A DNA stretch of 64,000 nt from JALORV01 sp963724365 (lineage in GTDB: Bacteria > Pseudomonadota > Gammaproteobacteria > Burkholderiales > Burkholderiaceae_F), in the NCBI GenBank assembly GCA_963724365.1, contig CAVRUR010000004.1:1-64000 (forward strand). The letters are read 5' to 3'. Positions 1 to 10,157 of the stretch are shown here, piece after piece (positions within the stretch are counted from its first letter, which is position 1; every line of letters begins with the position of its first letter). The position numbers and the translations under genes are program-made. Under the pieces are notes generated by a model. It did no database searches, was not told the origin of the DNA, and saw only the letters and a program-made list of their open reading frames with translations.

Positions 1-1234
1 CTACTGCTTCGCCTTGTAGGCCTCGAGCATCAGATTGCGCTCCGGCATGTCCTGCAGAATGAGGCGCCCCACCGAGGTGTCGGCCTGCAGGCGTCCCGGC
101 GACTGCGGTGGCGGCAGCGAGAGGACGCGCGTCAGATGGGTTACGCGTTCACTGAAGATCGGCGCCGGCGCCGGCCCGGGCGGCCGATCCCAGACGTAGG
201 TGATCGACACCAGCATTGCATTGGCGTCGAAGTCGTACAGCGTCGCCTTGATGCGCGGGTCGTCGCAGGCGCTGCCGCGCAGGTCGATGCGCAGGTTGCC
301 TGTATTCGGCTCCTTGCCTTCAATGGCGGGCTCCTTGAAGCGCGCGTCAGACATCGCCCGCACCTGATTGACGCCGACGACGCCGAGCTTGTCGAGGAGC
401 CTGTTGCGGCAAACCTCCGGCGACGGCCGCGCCAGCGTTGACCGCGGCGGCGCAGGCGCAGGCGCAACGGCGGCTACTTGCGGCACGGCACTTGAAGCTG
501 GTGGAGATGAGTTTGCAGCCCCGGTACGCGCATTGCCCGGCGCGCTCGTCGCATTCGCCGCGGCGTTGGCCGCTGGCGCACCGACCCGCACTAGTGGGCA
601 GCCGACGTTCACTGCCACTATGCGATCCGGGCCTACGATTTCGAAGAACATCGGGTTCGCGCGGCTGTCGCCGGGTATGGCCACGATGACTCCCTTTTCG
701 GCTGCGGTAGGCGACGGGTCCACCTACCATGCCGGCGGCCCCACCGCTCGAGAATGTTGTAGGCGTAAAGGTAATGCCGCGCCCGAATGACATGTCGCAG
801 GTCAGCTGTCCGGATTCGATACTCTTCATGAATCCCATCATCTCGCCGAACCCAGGGGTAGCGCCCCTGCCCGTGAGGCCAAACTCAAGGACCCCGCTCT
901 GCTGGCCACCACCCTCCAGGCGCCAGTTGCCCAGCAGCACATTGCGTTCGACCGGCAGCGGCGGCAGACGCAACAGTTCTTTCCCCAGCGCCCTGTAGTC
1001 GGTCTGGCCGGCGGCAGCCGCGCTGCTGCCGCCCGATGGTGAGGACGGCTTCGAGCCATACATGTTCTCGGAGTTCTGATTGGTTCTGGCTGCTTCCTCG
1101 TTCCTCCTTATCTCGTCCTGGCGCCGCAGAGATTCGTTGTTGTATATGTTGCTCCGGGGATCGGAGGCGTCGTATTGAGCGAATGCGGCAGTTGACACTG
1201 CAGCAAGCACGATCGCGCTCAGAACGGTGCGCAT
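1..1234 (-). CDS. Exported protein of unknown function, frameshifted near position 725 (paralogue A)
   Basis: Unknown function. The start at 1234 has a GGAGG site and opens a signal peptide ending in AFAQ, followed by the motif YDASDPRSNIYNNE. A charged segment leads to a conserved block containing LLGNWRLEGGG and a CDMSFG stretch. Near 725 the reading frame changes, and the downstream part (VDPSPTAAEKGVIVAIPG, then a Pro/Ala linker and a C-terminal domain with CRNRLLDKLGV) continues one frame over to a TAG at 1-3. The next gene upstream (1409-2415) has the same order: signal, DPRS motif, LLGQWRLD, CEMVFG, then VRVG. The two are therefore tandem paralogues, and comparison with the copy supports reading this as one gene. 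The LLG.WRL core may be a ligand-binding module, but I cannot name a family. Confidence 0.65.
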
Positions 1235-1408
1235 TTCAGCCTCCTGTTTGTCGGTTCGGCGCGCGAACCAACTGTCGTCATCTGGCATTCAACTGATTCG
1301 GGCTCTCACTCAGCACGGTTGTTTCGGCCGGCACGACCCAGCGCAGCAAGGCTCTATCTGTTCTCTTCACGCGTGGTTCCTCCTGCAGGGTTGACCCGGG
1401 CAGTTCGA

Positions 1409-2415
1409 TCAACGCACGAAGACCGGCTTGTCGTCGGCCCCATAGCGAATGCCGCCGGCCTCACAGCCCTGCACACGCGCCGCGATGGCTGAGCGCGCGG
1501 TCGGCGTGCCGGTTCCACGCTTCTGCAGTTCGGTCAGCGTGCACGTCGCGTCGGCCGACGTGCCTTGGCACCAGGTGACGTGCAACAGGCTCCCATCGCG
1601 GCACCGGAACGCTGCCCCGTCGACTACGGCGCCGGCGCTGCCCGCGGCGGCGACTTTCGCGGGCGGGGCCACGCCTGGCGCTGCCGCGGCGGGCGACGCG
1701 TTCGACGAGGAAGCGCTCGCGGCTCGCGTACCGGACGCGGACGCTTGGCAGCCTGCGTACTCGCACCGACGCGGACGAAGTTGCAGGGGTCGGCGCCGAT
1801 GCGGGTCGACGTCAGCTCCTGCACGCGATCGGCGCCAAGGATCTTGAACACGAAGAGCTTCCCCGCCTTGGGGATCACGCCGATGATGCCTTCGTTGCCC
1901 CGGTAGTCGACGTCGGTCAGCTTTGTCTCACCGAAACCGACATCGATGCCATAGAGCGCCTTCGGCCTGAAATCCCAGATGCCGTCGCCGAACACCATCT
2001 CGCACGCCGGCTGCGAAATCGCCGCGTTGATCTCCGCGAAGGCATTGGCCGGTTTCTTCTTGGTTCGGTCGAGCCGCCACTGACCGAGCAAAGAGTTCTT
2101 CTGCGGCGGTATGGGCGGTGTCTTCAGGAACAGAGCGCGGTCGCGCTCGACCTCGCCGCTGAGCCTCTCCTGCAGCTTGTGCTGGTTGGCCATGAACTGC
2201 CGATAATTCTCGGCATCTTGCGCAGACTGCCGTTCACTGCGCGCCCGATCCTCCTTGTCCTTCTCCTCTTGCTTCTCCCGCTCCTGCCGCTGGTGTTCGT
2301 AATACATGGGACTGCGCGGGTCCCAATTCGGATACTGCGCCAGTGCGGCAGTGCAGGCTGCAGCAAGTGCGATCGTAAGCACCACTGACACGCCGGGGTG
2401 AATTCCTCTGGTCAT
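1409..2415 (-). CDS. Exported protein of unknown function, frameshifted near position 1755 (paralogue B)
   Basis: Unknown function; paralogue of the gene at 1-1234. The start at 2415 follows a GAGGA site. The signal peptide ends in ALAQ, followed by YPNWDPRSPMYYEHQ and a long Glu/Lys/Arg-rich helix, probably a coiled coil (residues ~40-95). The shared core has LLGQWRLD, CEMVFGDG and DPCNFVRVG. After GASTQAAK the frame is lost near 1755 and resumes one frame over with an Ala/Pro linker (VAPPAKVAAAG) and a Cys-containing tail (FRCRDGSLLHVTWCQG, ARVQGCEAGG). The tail ends at the TGA at 1409-1411. The tail differs from that of paralogue A, so the copies share the N-terminal half only. Probably periplasmic. 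Confidence 0.65.
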
Positions 2416-2451
2416 TCCTCGTTCTCCAGTTTTCGTAAACGTACTGGCGAC

Positions 2452-2994
2452 TCAGCACGCCCACGCCGGCTCGTTGTCGATCGACAGGGTGAGTCGCGTC
2501 CCGTCGCATCTTGGTGTTCGTGCCCGCAGCGAACTCGACCCGCATGAACAGCGCCCGCTTACCGGGCAACGTCAGGCGATAGACCCGCCAGCCGCCGGCG
2601 CCGCCGCCGTCCGGCAGTCGCCGCCGATCTGTTCGATCAGCGTTGCCGGCGAAAACTGCGCCTTGAGCGTGCGAGCGAGACCCAACTTGTCGAGCGACTT
2701 CGACAGAACAATCTCTGCATCGAACATCATCTGGCGCGCGCCGACCACCAGCGCAGTGGCCCGTCCATGACCGTCGAGCGTGAAGTCGCCTTCCTGGGCA
2801 AAGGCGCTGGGCGCTTCCTTCAACGTCGTGTCGCGCCACTTCACTCCCTTGATCGGCGCCAGTGCGTTCCAGTTGTTGGCTGAGTAGCTCGCCGCCGCGG
2901 GTGGCGCCAGTGCGGCGGCGAAATCGCCGAGCGTCGCAGCGCATGCGGGTAGCTGCGCGCCGGCAATCAACAAACCGAGGATCCACGCGCGCAT
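2452..2994 (-). CDS. Exported protein of unknown function, two frameshifts (paralogue C)
   Basis: Unknown function. The signal peptide MRAWILGLLIAGAQLPACA is followed by ATLGDFAAALAPPAA, nearly the same as ATLGDIAAALAAPAG in the next gene upstream (3027-3539), so the two are tandem paralogues. The first frame ends after EQIGGDCRT (about 2620). It resumes in a second frame as GGWRVYRLTLPGKRALFMRVEFAAG, which matches SRIYRATLAGRKPLYLHIQYAA of the paralogue. It resumes again near 2515 as TRLTLSIDNEPAWAC with TGA at 2452-2454, matching the W-x-C terminus of the paralogue (GWIC). Two indels in 540 bp with protein similarity intact between them suggest sequence error. The stop lies just upstream of the gene at 1409-2415, so the genes are probably co-transcribed. 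Confidence 0.55.
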
Positions 2995-3026
2995 CGACGT
3001 TTTCGCGACCGGAGGTCATGCCGGAG

Positions 3027-3539
3027 TCAGCAGATCCAGCCCTTGTTGCGCTGGGGCTCCATCTCGATCGTCGAAGTGGCGCCCCCGCGGTCTGCCGCGG
3101 CGTACTGGATGTGCAGGTAGAGCGGCTTGCGGCCCGCAAGCGTCGCACGATAGATGCGTGAGCCGCTGAGGCGCTCGTCCGGACAGGCGCCGCGCACCTG
3201 CTCGAGCTTCGTGTCCTTCGGAAACTGTGCGGCGAGCATCACGGGCACTTCGGCGAGCTCGATGTTCTTCGGCCAACCGACCGTGGCCGAGTCCAGCGCT
3301 TTCTGACCGCCGACGAGACTGATCTCGCCCGAGCCGACGCCGTCGATCGGCACCTTGCCGTTCCAGTAGTACTTGTTGCCGCCCTTGGCGGGCGCCTTGC
3401 CTTGCCACTTGGCGCCGGCCAGCTTGGTGAACGCCGTCCAGTCGTTGGTCGCCTGCGGTGCACCCGCCGGAGCGGCCAGCGCAGCCGCGATATCTCCAAG
3501 CGTTGCGGCAAACGCGGGCAAGCTCCCGCACAGACACAT
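3027..3539 (-). CDS. Exported protein of unknown function (paralogue D), N-terminus uncertain
   Basis: Unknown function; paralogue of 2452-2994 over its whole length (ATLGDIAAAL near the N-terminus, NDWTAFTKLAGAKW, RIYRATLAGRKPLYLHIQYAA, C-terminal GWIC). The only ATG in frame (3539) gives a very short, poor signal peptide (MCLCGSLPAFA). An in-frame TGA lies about 12 codons upstream. A better initiator probably lies in another frame upstream (for example ATG at about 3571), which would need another indel around 3540-3560. Gene position, size (~170 residues) and the signal-like LPAFA/A site suggest a periplasmic protein transcribed with the neighbouring minus-strand genes. The interval 3540-3699 holds no other convincing gene. 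Confidence 0.6.
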   Translation of the reverse strand: MCLCGSLPAFAATLGDIAAALAAPAGAPQATNDWTAFTKLAGAKWQGKAPAKGGNKYYWNGKVPIDGVGSGEISLVGGQKALDSATVGWPKNIELAEVPVMLAAQFPKDTKLEQVRGACPDERLSGSRIYRATLAGRKPLYLHIQYAAADRGGATSTIEMEPQRNKGWIC

Positions 3540-3699
3540 CGTCGCGGCGGATCGGCAGCCTCGTCAATCGTCATGCTGTTAGGCCTCATTTCAGGAAACT
3601 CGTGACCACCCACATTCTTCTCAGTCACTTTCCTTTCTGATGAGCGTCGAGCCGACGGGTGTCCAGACGATGGTGATGTGTCGATCTCCGCAATGTGCG

Positions 3700-4558
3700 C
3701 TACTTTGGTTGCGACCGGAACTGCTTCTTCCACAGCTTCTCGAGCTCGGCCGCGACGGCCGGCGGTGGGTTGCCGATCAAGGTCGACTTGCCCTTCTGAT
3801 TGACCTTGCCGTACACAACATTCTGCATGCCCGACCACAGCAGGACGACGTTGTTGTCGTAGCAGTCGTGGTTCTTGCAGGTGTACAGCATCACGTAGTC
3901 GTCGTCAGCCACCTTCACTGCCTGACCCTCCGAACTCGGGCCGTCGAGCTTGGCGAGCCACGACTCCTTGGACGAGCGGGCCGAGCGCCTTGTAGTACGT
4001 CTCCTTTGCCTTCGCGTTGTAAAGAAGCCCCGACGCGCTCAGTTCAGTCAGCGCGTAGCCCTTGAACTTGTTCGCGAATTCGGCCTGCTGCGCTGCGTCG
4101 CCGGCTGCGCTGCCGTCGCCCCCGGCACGACGTTGCGGTTCGGGTCGCAGTGCCGGGAGCGCTTGCCCTTGAATGCTGCCGGCAGCGCGGCCATCACCTT
4201 CGGTCCGCCCTCGACCGCGGCGAACAGACCCGAAGCATTGCGGTAGTACACGAACACCAGCGCTTCACCGCCCGCGACCTCGCTCGTAAATGCGGTTTCG
4301 AATTCCGGTGGAGGTGTAGCGCCGAAGTACTTGGGCGCGGGCTTCACGTTGCGTCCGGTCAGCACCGCCTTGCCGCCGTCCTGCACGACCAGCGAATCGC
4401 CAAGGTGTCTTGAGCTGAGGCAGCAGGTAGTTCGAACAGTCCGGTGCCAGCACGCCGAGCCAGGGCTGCATCCGCTGTATCTCGCTCTTGCTCTGTGCCC
4501 AGGCCGGCGAGCTGGTAACGGCGACGATGAGCACTGCGCATTGAATCAAACGGTTCAT
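3700..4558 (-). pseudogene. Exported two-domain protein with C-terminal Ivy-type lysozyme-inhibitor domain, multiply frameshifted
   Basis: The start at 4558 has an AGGAG site and a signal peptide ending in AWAQ. An N-terminal domain (QRMQPWLGVLAPDCSNYLL) loses frame near 4410 at ACACCTTGG. Dropping one C restores TLGDSLVVQDGGKAVLTGRN. This frame runs to about 4125, where it changes to a linker (DGSAAGDAAQQAEF) and then ALTELSASGLLYNAKAK. A third change near 3970 leads to SKESWLAKLDGPSSEGQAV and the tail. The tail has YTCKNHDCYDNNVVLLWS, which matches the CKPHDC loop and following strand of Ivy, the periplasmic inhibitor of c-type lysozyme. An Ivy domain is therefore well supported. The extra N-terminal domain of ~130 residues is not part of classical Ivy. 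Three indels could be errors or decay. Confidence 0.6.
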
Positions 4559-4576
4559 GAAATCTCCTGTTCGTTA

Positions 4577-4948
4577 CTAGCGCGTCTTCCCGGCGCACTT
4601 CCCGAATATCTCCATCGCGCCCTTCATGTAGGCGTCCTTGTCCTTTTCGCTCATCTTTTCTCCGATTGCGTGCGCTTCGGCCTTCTTGCCCTGCATCCCC
4701 AGAACCATGGCCTGTCGGGCCACCGGCGAAAGGGCGGTCCGGGCTTCCCGGGCGCCGCACTTGCAGAAGTCATCGCCCTTGACGCCCATTTCCCGCCGCA
4801 TCATCTTGTTGGCGCCGCGCTCGCCTTCGGCGAGACAGGCATTCACGAACTCGGAGTCGCTGGGTCCGCTGTCACAGCCCGCCCCCAGCGCAATGACGAT
4901 GACGACTGCGATTCGGCGGCACGAAAGCTGCTGGCTGACGGAGGGCAT
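4577..4948 (-). CDS. Small Cys-containing lipoprotein, unknown function
   Basis: A 123-residue protein of unknown function. The ATG at 4946-4948 has an AGGAG site seven bases upstream. The N-terminus is a lipoprotein signal peptide: charged RR, hydrophobic IAVVIVIALGAGC, with LGAGC as lipobox. The mature part is Asp/Glu/Lys-rich with CLAEGERGANKMMRREMG, a paired FCKCG motif and a final GKCAGK. These could form a small disulphide-stabilised periplasmic domain. It lies 11 bp downstream of the 4960-6595 gene and 18 bp upstream of the Ivy-like gene, all on the minus strand, which suggests one transcript encoding envelope proteins. Confidence 0.75.
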   Translation of the reverse strand: MPSVSQQLSCRRIAVVIVIALGAGCDSGPSDSEFVNACLAEGERGANKMMRREMGVKGDDFCKCGAREARTALSPVARQAMVLGMQGKKAEAHAIGEKMSEKDKDAYMKGAMEIFGKCAGKTR

Positions 4949-4959
4949 GGCGTTTCTCC

Positions 4960-6595
4960 TCAAAGTTTCGGTGCGGCCACGCGACTGGCGGACTCGCGCG
5001 TCGCCTGCGTGGCGAAGCGTGCGGCGGCTTGCCGCATGTCTTCGAACTGCGAGTCGTCGACCAGCGACACGCTCATCCAGCGCACCGTGTCGCTGTTCGA
5101 CGGACCACGGTTGCGCTCGTAGCGCACGAAGACCGTCGTTCCACAGCCGGCCGTCTTGTAGCCGTTGAAGAGCACGTTCTGCCCGCGCGCCGGTGGATCG
5201 GTCGGCGGGAACTTGGCACAGCGCGCGTTCACGTTGTTGTCGACGATCTGCACCCCGGCCGCATTGAAGGTCCACAGCATCACGCCTTCGCTAGCGAAGC
5301 TCGGCGGGCCGTACTTCTTGACGAGCGCCTGCTTCAGCGTCTCGAACAGCGGGTACTGGTTGGCGGGAAAGCCGGTGAAGCGCTCGACGAAGATGGCGCG
5401 ATGGGCGTTGGGCGGCGGCGGGAAGTGCACGCCGATCGCGTCACCCGAGCCGTCGGAGCCGCGCTGGTTGCCGCGCGCGATCACCCACGAGAGGTAGTCG
5501 GTCGCCGCGACGTTGTTGACGATGCCGCGCGTTTCATCAATGCGCATCCCCGGCGAGTGGGCCTGCAGTGCGCGCTTGACTTCGTCCTGCGACATGCCCA
5601 GCCGGATGCCGACGATGTCGACATTGATGGCGGACGCCACGGCGGCCGAAGGAGCGGCGATCGCGGCTGACGGAGCGGAGGCAGCAGCCATCGGTGCCGG
5701 GGAGGCGGCGACGTCGAGGGGTGCACCCTGCGCCGCAGGCGCCGGTGCGCCCCCGGGGGCCGGACGGCGAGTCCGGCACCGTCGACGTCGGATTCGAGAT
5801 CGCCGTGGCGGCCTCGTTCCTGGCCTGCTCGCGCGCCGGCTGCTGCCCGGCGCCGCGCAGTATCGTCGCGGCGGCGCCGGCGAGGCCGGCAATCACCTTG
5901 TTCGCATCGAGCTGGGTGTTGCCACCCGGTGCGGCAGTGCCTCCGGGCGCTCCGGCGGCTCCCCCGACCATCGGCGCGCTCGGCGCGATGGCCAGGTCCT
6001 CGCTCGCGACCACGATCGTCAGCTTGGCCGCACTGAACCCGAAGTAGCTCGGTCCGGCTCGGTGATTCATCTTGCGCACGTTGAAGCCGACGAAGCGCAG
6101 GCCGGACGGCACGCTCAGCTGCCGCACCAGGTTCGACACATCGATCACCTGTGTGAAGGCCGGGTTGTCGGGACAGTTGGCCGTGATCTGCGCAAGCCGC
6201 CCGCCGGACAGCGCGTCACCTGGGTCGGGCCTGCCGTTACCGGCGTAACCAAAGACCTCGAACACGACCGGCTCCGCGCCCGAGCACTGGCTGGCACGCG
6301 CCTTGAACTGCAGCGTGGCCGAGCGGATGCGCTGCGGCGGATTCTCCGGCAACTGGAACTCGACCACACCGGTGTTGATCGAGCCGACCCCGGCCTTTGC
6401 GCCCGAACTGCGCTGCCAGAAACCGACCATCATGTGGTTGCCCATCTGTGCGGCCGGCGTCGTCGGGCCACCGGTCAGCGTGCTCCAGTGCACCGACAGC
6501 ATCGGATCGACGCCGATCTGGCGGTCGGCAGCCATCGACATCGCCGTCCAGGCCAACGCCGAGGCACAAACGATCTTCTTCAGATTTGCTTGCAT
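4960..6595 (-). CDS. Secreted two-domain protein (DNRLRE-like N-terminus, BamE-like C-terminus), frameshifted near 5757
   Basis: The start at 6595 has a GGAG site and a signal peptide ending in MAA. Residues ~20-200 form a beta-rich domain resembling DNRLRE/carbohydrate-binding modules: GVVEFQLPENPPQRIRSATL, FEVFGYAGNG, VIDVSNLVRQL, LRFVGFNVR. A Gly/Ala/Pro linker follows. The frame breaks at a CCCCCGGGGG run near 5757. One base fewer restores PAPGGAPAPAAQGAP and a second domain starting VDIVGIRLGMSQDEVKRALQ, a pattern seen in SmpA/BamE-like outer-membrane proteins. This domain contains several Cys and ends ESASRVAAPKL. The break in a double homopolymer is the clearest sign of sequence error in the window. 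Function unknown; probably periplasmic or surface-attached. Confidence 0.7.
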
Positions 6596-6678
6596 GGGCT
6601 GCTCCAGTGAGATCACGTGAGACGCTCGCCGCGACCCGGCGTGAATCGCAACGTAGCGAGCCTGGCGTTACCGGCCCG

Positions 6679-9600
6679 TTACCGCTGCCGGCTTTCTGCG
6701 GTCAGAAGTGCCCGGTTGACCGGGTTGCGGTGCAGGTAGCTGTCGCGGAACTCGGAAGGAACATGGGGCAGGGCCGATGACCTGATCCATTGGACGCCGC
6801 GTGCCAGCGCCTCACTGGCACCCGCCGTGTCGCCTGCCGCGCTGAAACCCCGGTAGATGCTCAGCATCACCTCGGGCACCGGCATGCCGACCGCCCAGAG
6901 CTGCTGCGACATCGTCAGGGCTTGTGACGCGAAACTGCCGGCCGATCCGACGTCTCCGGATTGCGCGGCACGCTCCGCAGCCAGCGCCAGGGCGTGCAGC
7001 GCGATGCCTCCGTGGCCGCACTGCCGCGCTCGTTCTTCGACGTGACGACAGAGCGCAAGCGCGCTTTCGGGCTCGACCTCGCGCGCACGCTCGAGCAAAC
7101 CGAGCATCAGCCAGCGTGCTGGACAGGATGGATCGTTGATCGCCTCAAGTGCCGCGCCCGGAGCCGCCGATGCCTCGCGCCCGGCCGCGCGGGCAAGGCG
7201 CGACTTCGTTATCCATCGCGAAATCTCGGATTCCGGCGGCAGCGGCGGCAAGGCCGGCTCCAGCATCTCCCGCGCCCGACCGGGTTGTCCCAGATCGACA
7301 TAGAGCAGGGCCAACTGGTCCGTGCAGTTCGCGAGCCAGTAGTCGCTGCCGCCGTGCTTCAGAACGGCACAGGCCTCCTGGACCAGGGACAGCGCGTCGC
7401 CGAAGCGGCCTGTTCGTCTCAGCAGATCGCTCCTTCGCCCGGCGTCACGCGGATTGCGTTCGACCAGCGCATCGCCCAGCTTTCCGGAAAAGTGCACGGC
7501 TTCGTCAGATGTTGTGACCGCCAGATCAAGACGACCGATCCACGCGGAGGTCAACGCGACATTACGCAACGCGACATAGACAACCCACCAGTTCTGGTGC
7601 TGTCGCGCCAGCGCCTCAGCACGGCGATAGGCCGCGGTCGCGCTTTCGAGCTGGTCCGCGAGATCCAGCACGTAGGCGTTGTCGCACATCCACACATGGA
7701 CGTTCCACTCGTGCGGATTCGCGTCGACCCACTCCGACTGCGTGCGGAACAACGCCAGCGCCTCTTCATACCTGCCGCGATGGGCCAGCGTGATCGCAAG
7801 CTTCCGTGTCGCGTTGAATTCCATCCAACGGTCGCCCGCTTCCTGTCCGCGCCGTCGCATCTCGACCGCGGCAGTCGACGCAGCGGCATCATCCTGGCGA
7901 CCCATGTTGAGCGTGTCGATCAGGCGATCAAGCGCCCAGCCGTATTGCGCTTCATCGGCCGAGATGCGCAGCAGCAGCTCTGCTACCTCGCGCGCACCGG
8001 TCAGGTCGAAGGCCTTGATCTGGCAGCCTGCGACTTCCTGCAGTGCCCGGTGCTGTTCCGCCTGGTCGCCCGCACGCTCGAAGCAGCCCGCGGCGCTGCG
8101 GAAGTGCTCTCCCGCTTCCGGGAAGCGCGACGCATCGAAGCTGGTGCGGGCCGCCGCGTTGTACTGCTGGGCGGCCTTGTGCCACTCGGCGGCTTCGTAC
8201 CAATGAAGCGCAACACGCGCCGCCGGCGCCCCATGCTGCTCCAGGAAGGACCCGATCGACTTGTGCAGCATCTGCGCGATCGGGCGCGGCACCGATCGCA
8301 GGGTCGCTTCGACGATCAGATCGTGTGCGAAAGCCTCCTCGCGCACCACCTGTGCAGCTTCAAGCTCGCGCCACGCTCCGACCAGATCCAGCGGATGCTG
8401 CTCCAGGACAGCGGCGGCCAGCTCCGCACTGAAATCCACTCCAGCCAGGGCCGCCACCCGCGCAAGCCGCAACGCAGCCGGGCTCAGTTGTGCCAGCCGG
8501 CGTTCGATCAGTGCGCCGACCGACCGGGTGGCCGGCAGTTGGTCGCTGCCGGCACCACTCGTCGACGCGAGCGCGCCGAGAGTCTCCAGAATGAAAAACG
8601 GATTCCCTCCTGTGTGCTTTACCAGAGGACCGGCCAGCGCAGCCGAATCGAATCCCGGCAGTGCAAGCGAATCGAGCAGCTGCAGAACTTCGGACTCGAC
8701 CAGAGGATGCAACGGCACTTCAATCAGTTCGGAGCCGCTTTCGGCATGCAGCCATGCAGCGAGCGGCGTCGGACACTCGGCGCCACGCACGGCGAGCGCC
8801 CACCGGAGTCCGGTTGCGGGCAGCGACGGCAACAGTTCGAGCGTCGCTTCGTCGGCGAAGTGAAGATCGTCGAGCGTGACGCCGGCAAGCCCCGCGACTG
8901 CGCGGGCTGCCAGCGCGTCCCATACCGCCTGCCGGAACCGGACCTCGCTCAGAACGCCGGCTGGTGGCGCGCCGAGTTCCGGGAGCAGGCGCGCGAGCTC
9001 TTTGCGCGCCGCGACCGGCAGCAGCGCGCTTCCCTCCCGGTCACCCAGGGGCTGGAAAATGGCGCGCAACATCCGCGTCAGCAACGCATACGGGACGCGG
9101 GCATCGCCGGGACGCGCGCCGATGAACGGAATCGCTCGCGACTGAGCGAAGTCGCCGAGTATCCGGGTCTTTCCCATGCCCGCGTCTCCGCTCAACAGCA
9201 CGACGCGACCGGCATCCCATGCACTTTCGAGCGCACGCCACTCGCGTTCCCGCCCGACCAGCAGCGGCGGGCGGGCGATGACCGCAGGCATCGGGCGAAG
9301 GGCCGCACCGGGAAGTTCGCCCGAACGTTCGATCAATTGCGCGAGCTCGCGTGTCTCGGCGCTCGGATCCGTTGCCAGCTCGTTCCTGAGCACCTGACGA
9401 CAATGCGCGAAGGCGGCCAGCGCGGCCGAGCGATCGCCACGCCGATAATGCAGGCGCATCGCCAGACGGTGCACCTTCTCGGACAACGGATCTTCGGCGA
9501 GCAGCCGTTCGGCATACGCCAGCGCACGGGCGACGTGGCCGTCGCCCTCTTCTCGTGCTGCAGCTGCCGCGATCGCATCGCGCCGCTGCGACCGGAATTT

Positions 9601-10110
9601 TTCGCGGGCGCTGCGCACCCAATCGGCGAGTTCGCCGCAGTCGTCGTAGCCGAACGCCCCCAGCAGTTCTCCGGTGGCCGCTGACGGATCCTGTGAGAGC
9701 CGCACCGGGAGGTCCGCGACGTCGTGCTTCACCGAGTTGCTCAGGCGAAGCGCGGCGTCTTCCTCGATGACGTCAAAGCCAGCCGCGCGGCGCAAGCGGA
9801 ACAAACGCTGGCGCAGGCTGTTGCGCGCGTTCTGCGGCTCGGCATCTGGCCATAACAACTCGGCCACACGCGCTCGCGGGAGCGGCCCATCAACGGCCAG
9901 CAATGCCAGCAGTGCCGCGTCCTTGCGTTCGAGTGCGACAACCACGTCGCCGCCCAGAACCAGCGCCGGCGCTGCCAGCAACCGCACCTGAGGCACCGCA
10001 GCCACGGAAGAGCTCTTCGGCACGACCAGCTCCGCAATGCGCAGCCAGCGGTGCAGCTCGATTGCTGCCCCCGCCCCGCGCGTCCCAAGGTCGCGCACAT
10101 CCGCCTCCAT
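6679..10110 (-). CDS. Large transcriptional regulator: winged helix-BTAD-AAA ATPase-TPR
   Basis: A 1143-residue multidomain regulator of the AfsR/SARP-like STAND type. Residues ~45-130 look like an OmpR-type winged helix (ALERKDAALLALLAVDGPLPRARVAELLW, then NARNSLRQRLFRLRRAAG). A bacterial transcriptional activation domain (~130-262) ends with RGDRSAALAAFAHCRQVLRNEL. An ATPase module starts with VGREREWRALESAW and has Walker A GDAGMGKT (308-315). The rest (~600-1120) is TPR-like helical repeats that probably sense a ligand or partner. It lies 47 bp downstream of the molybdopterin hydroxylase gene on the same strand, so it may regulate that gene or be co-transcribed with it; this is inference. 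No signal peptide or TM segment, so cytoplasmic. Confidence 0.8.
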   Translation of the reverse strand: MEADVRDLGTRGAGAAIELHRWLRIAELVVPKSSSVAAVPQVRLLAAPALVLGGDVVVALERKDAALLALLAVDGPLPRARVAELLWPDAEPQNARNSLRQRLFRLRRAAGFDVIEEDAALRLSNSVKHDVADLPVRLSQDPSAATGELLGAFGYDDCGELADWVRSAREKFRSQRRDAIAAAAAREEGDGHVARALAYAERLLAEDPLSEKVHRLAMRLHYRRGDRSAALAAFAHCRQVLRNELATDPSAETRELAQLIERSGELPGAALRPMPAVIARPPLLVGREREWRALESAWDAGRVVLLSGDAGMGKTRILGDFAQSRAIPFIGARPGDARVPYALLTRMLRAIFQPLGDREGSALLPVAARKELARLLPELGAPPAGVLSEVRFRQAVWDALAARAVAGLAGVTLDDLHFADEATLELLPSLPATGLRWALAVRGAECPTPLAAWLHAESGSELIEVPLHPLVESEVLQLLDSLALPGFDSAALAGPLVKHTGGNPFFILETLGALASTSGAGSDQLPATRSVGALIERRLAQLSPAALRLARVAALAGVDFSAELAAAVLEQHPLDLVGAWRELEAAQVVREEAFAHDLIVEATLRSVPRPIAQMLHKSIGSFLEQHGAPAARVALHWYEAAEWHKAAQQYNAAARTSFDASRFPEAGEHFRSAAGCFERAGDQAEQHRALQEVAGCQIKAFDLTGAREVAELLLRISADEAQYGWALDRLIDTLNMGRQDDAAASTAAVEMRRRGQEAGDRWMEFNATRKLAITLAHRGRYEEALALFRTQSEWVDANPHEWNVHVWMCDNAYVLDLADQLESATAAYRRAEALARQHQNWWVVYVALRNVALTSAWIGRLDLAVTTSDEAVHFSGKLGDALVERNPRDAGRRSDLLRRTGRFGDALSLVQEACAVLKHGGSDYWLANCTDQLALLYVDLGQPGRAREMLEPALPPLPPESEISRWITKSRLARAAGREASAAPGAALEAINDPSCPARWLMLGLLERAREVEPESALALCRHVEERARQCGHGGIALHALALAAERAAQSGDVGSAGSFASQALTMSQQLWAVGMPVPEVMLSIYRGFSAAGDTAGASEALARGVQWIRSSALPHVPSEFRDSYLHRNPVNRALLTAESRQR

Positions 10111-10157
10111 GACCGGATCGACAGGGCCGATCCTTGGGCATGCGCGTTACCGGGACG

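Noticed and set aside
6961..9684. 907-codon open frame on the plus strand
   Set aside because: Lies wholly antisense to the BTAD/AAA/TPR regulator; Arg-rich, no domains, an effect of high GC on the opposite strand.
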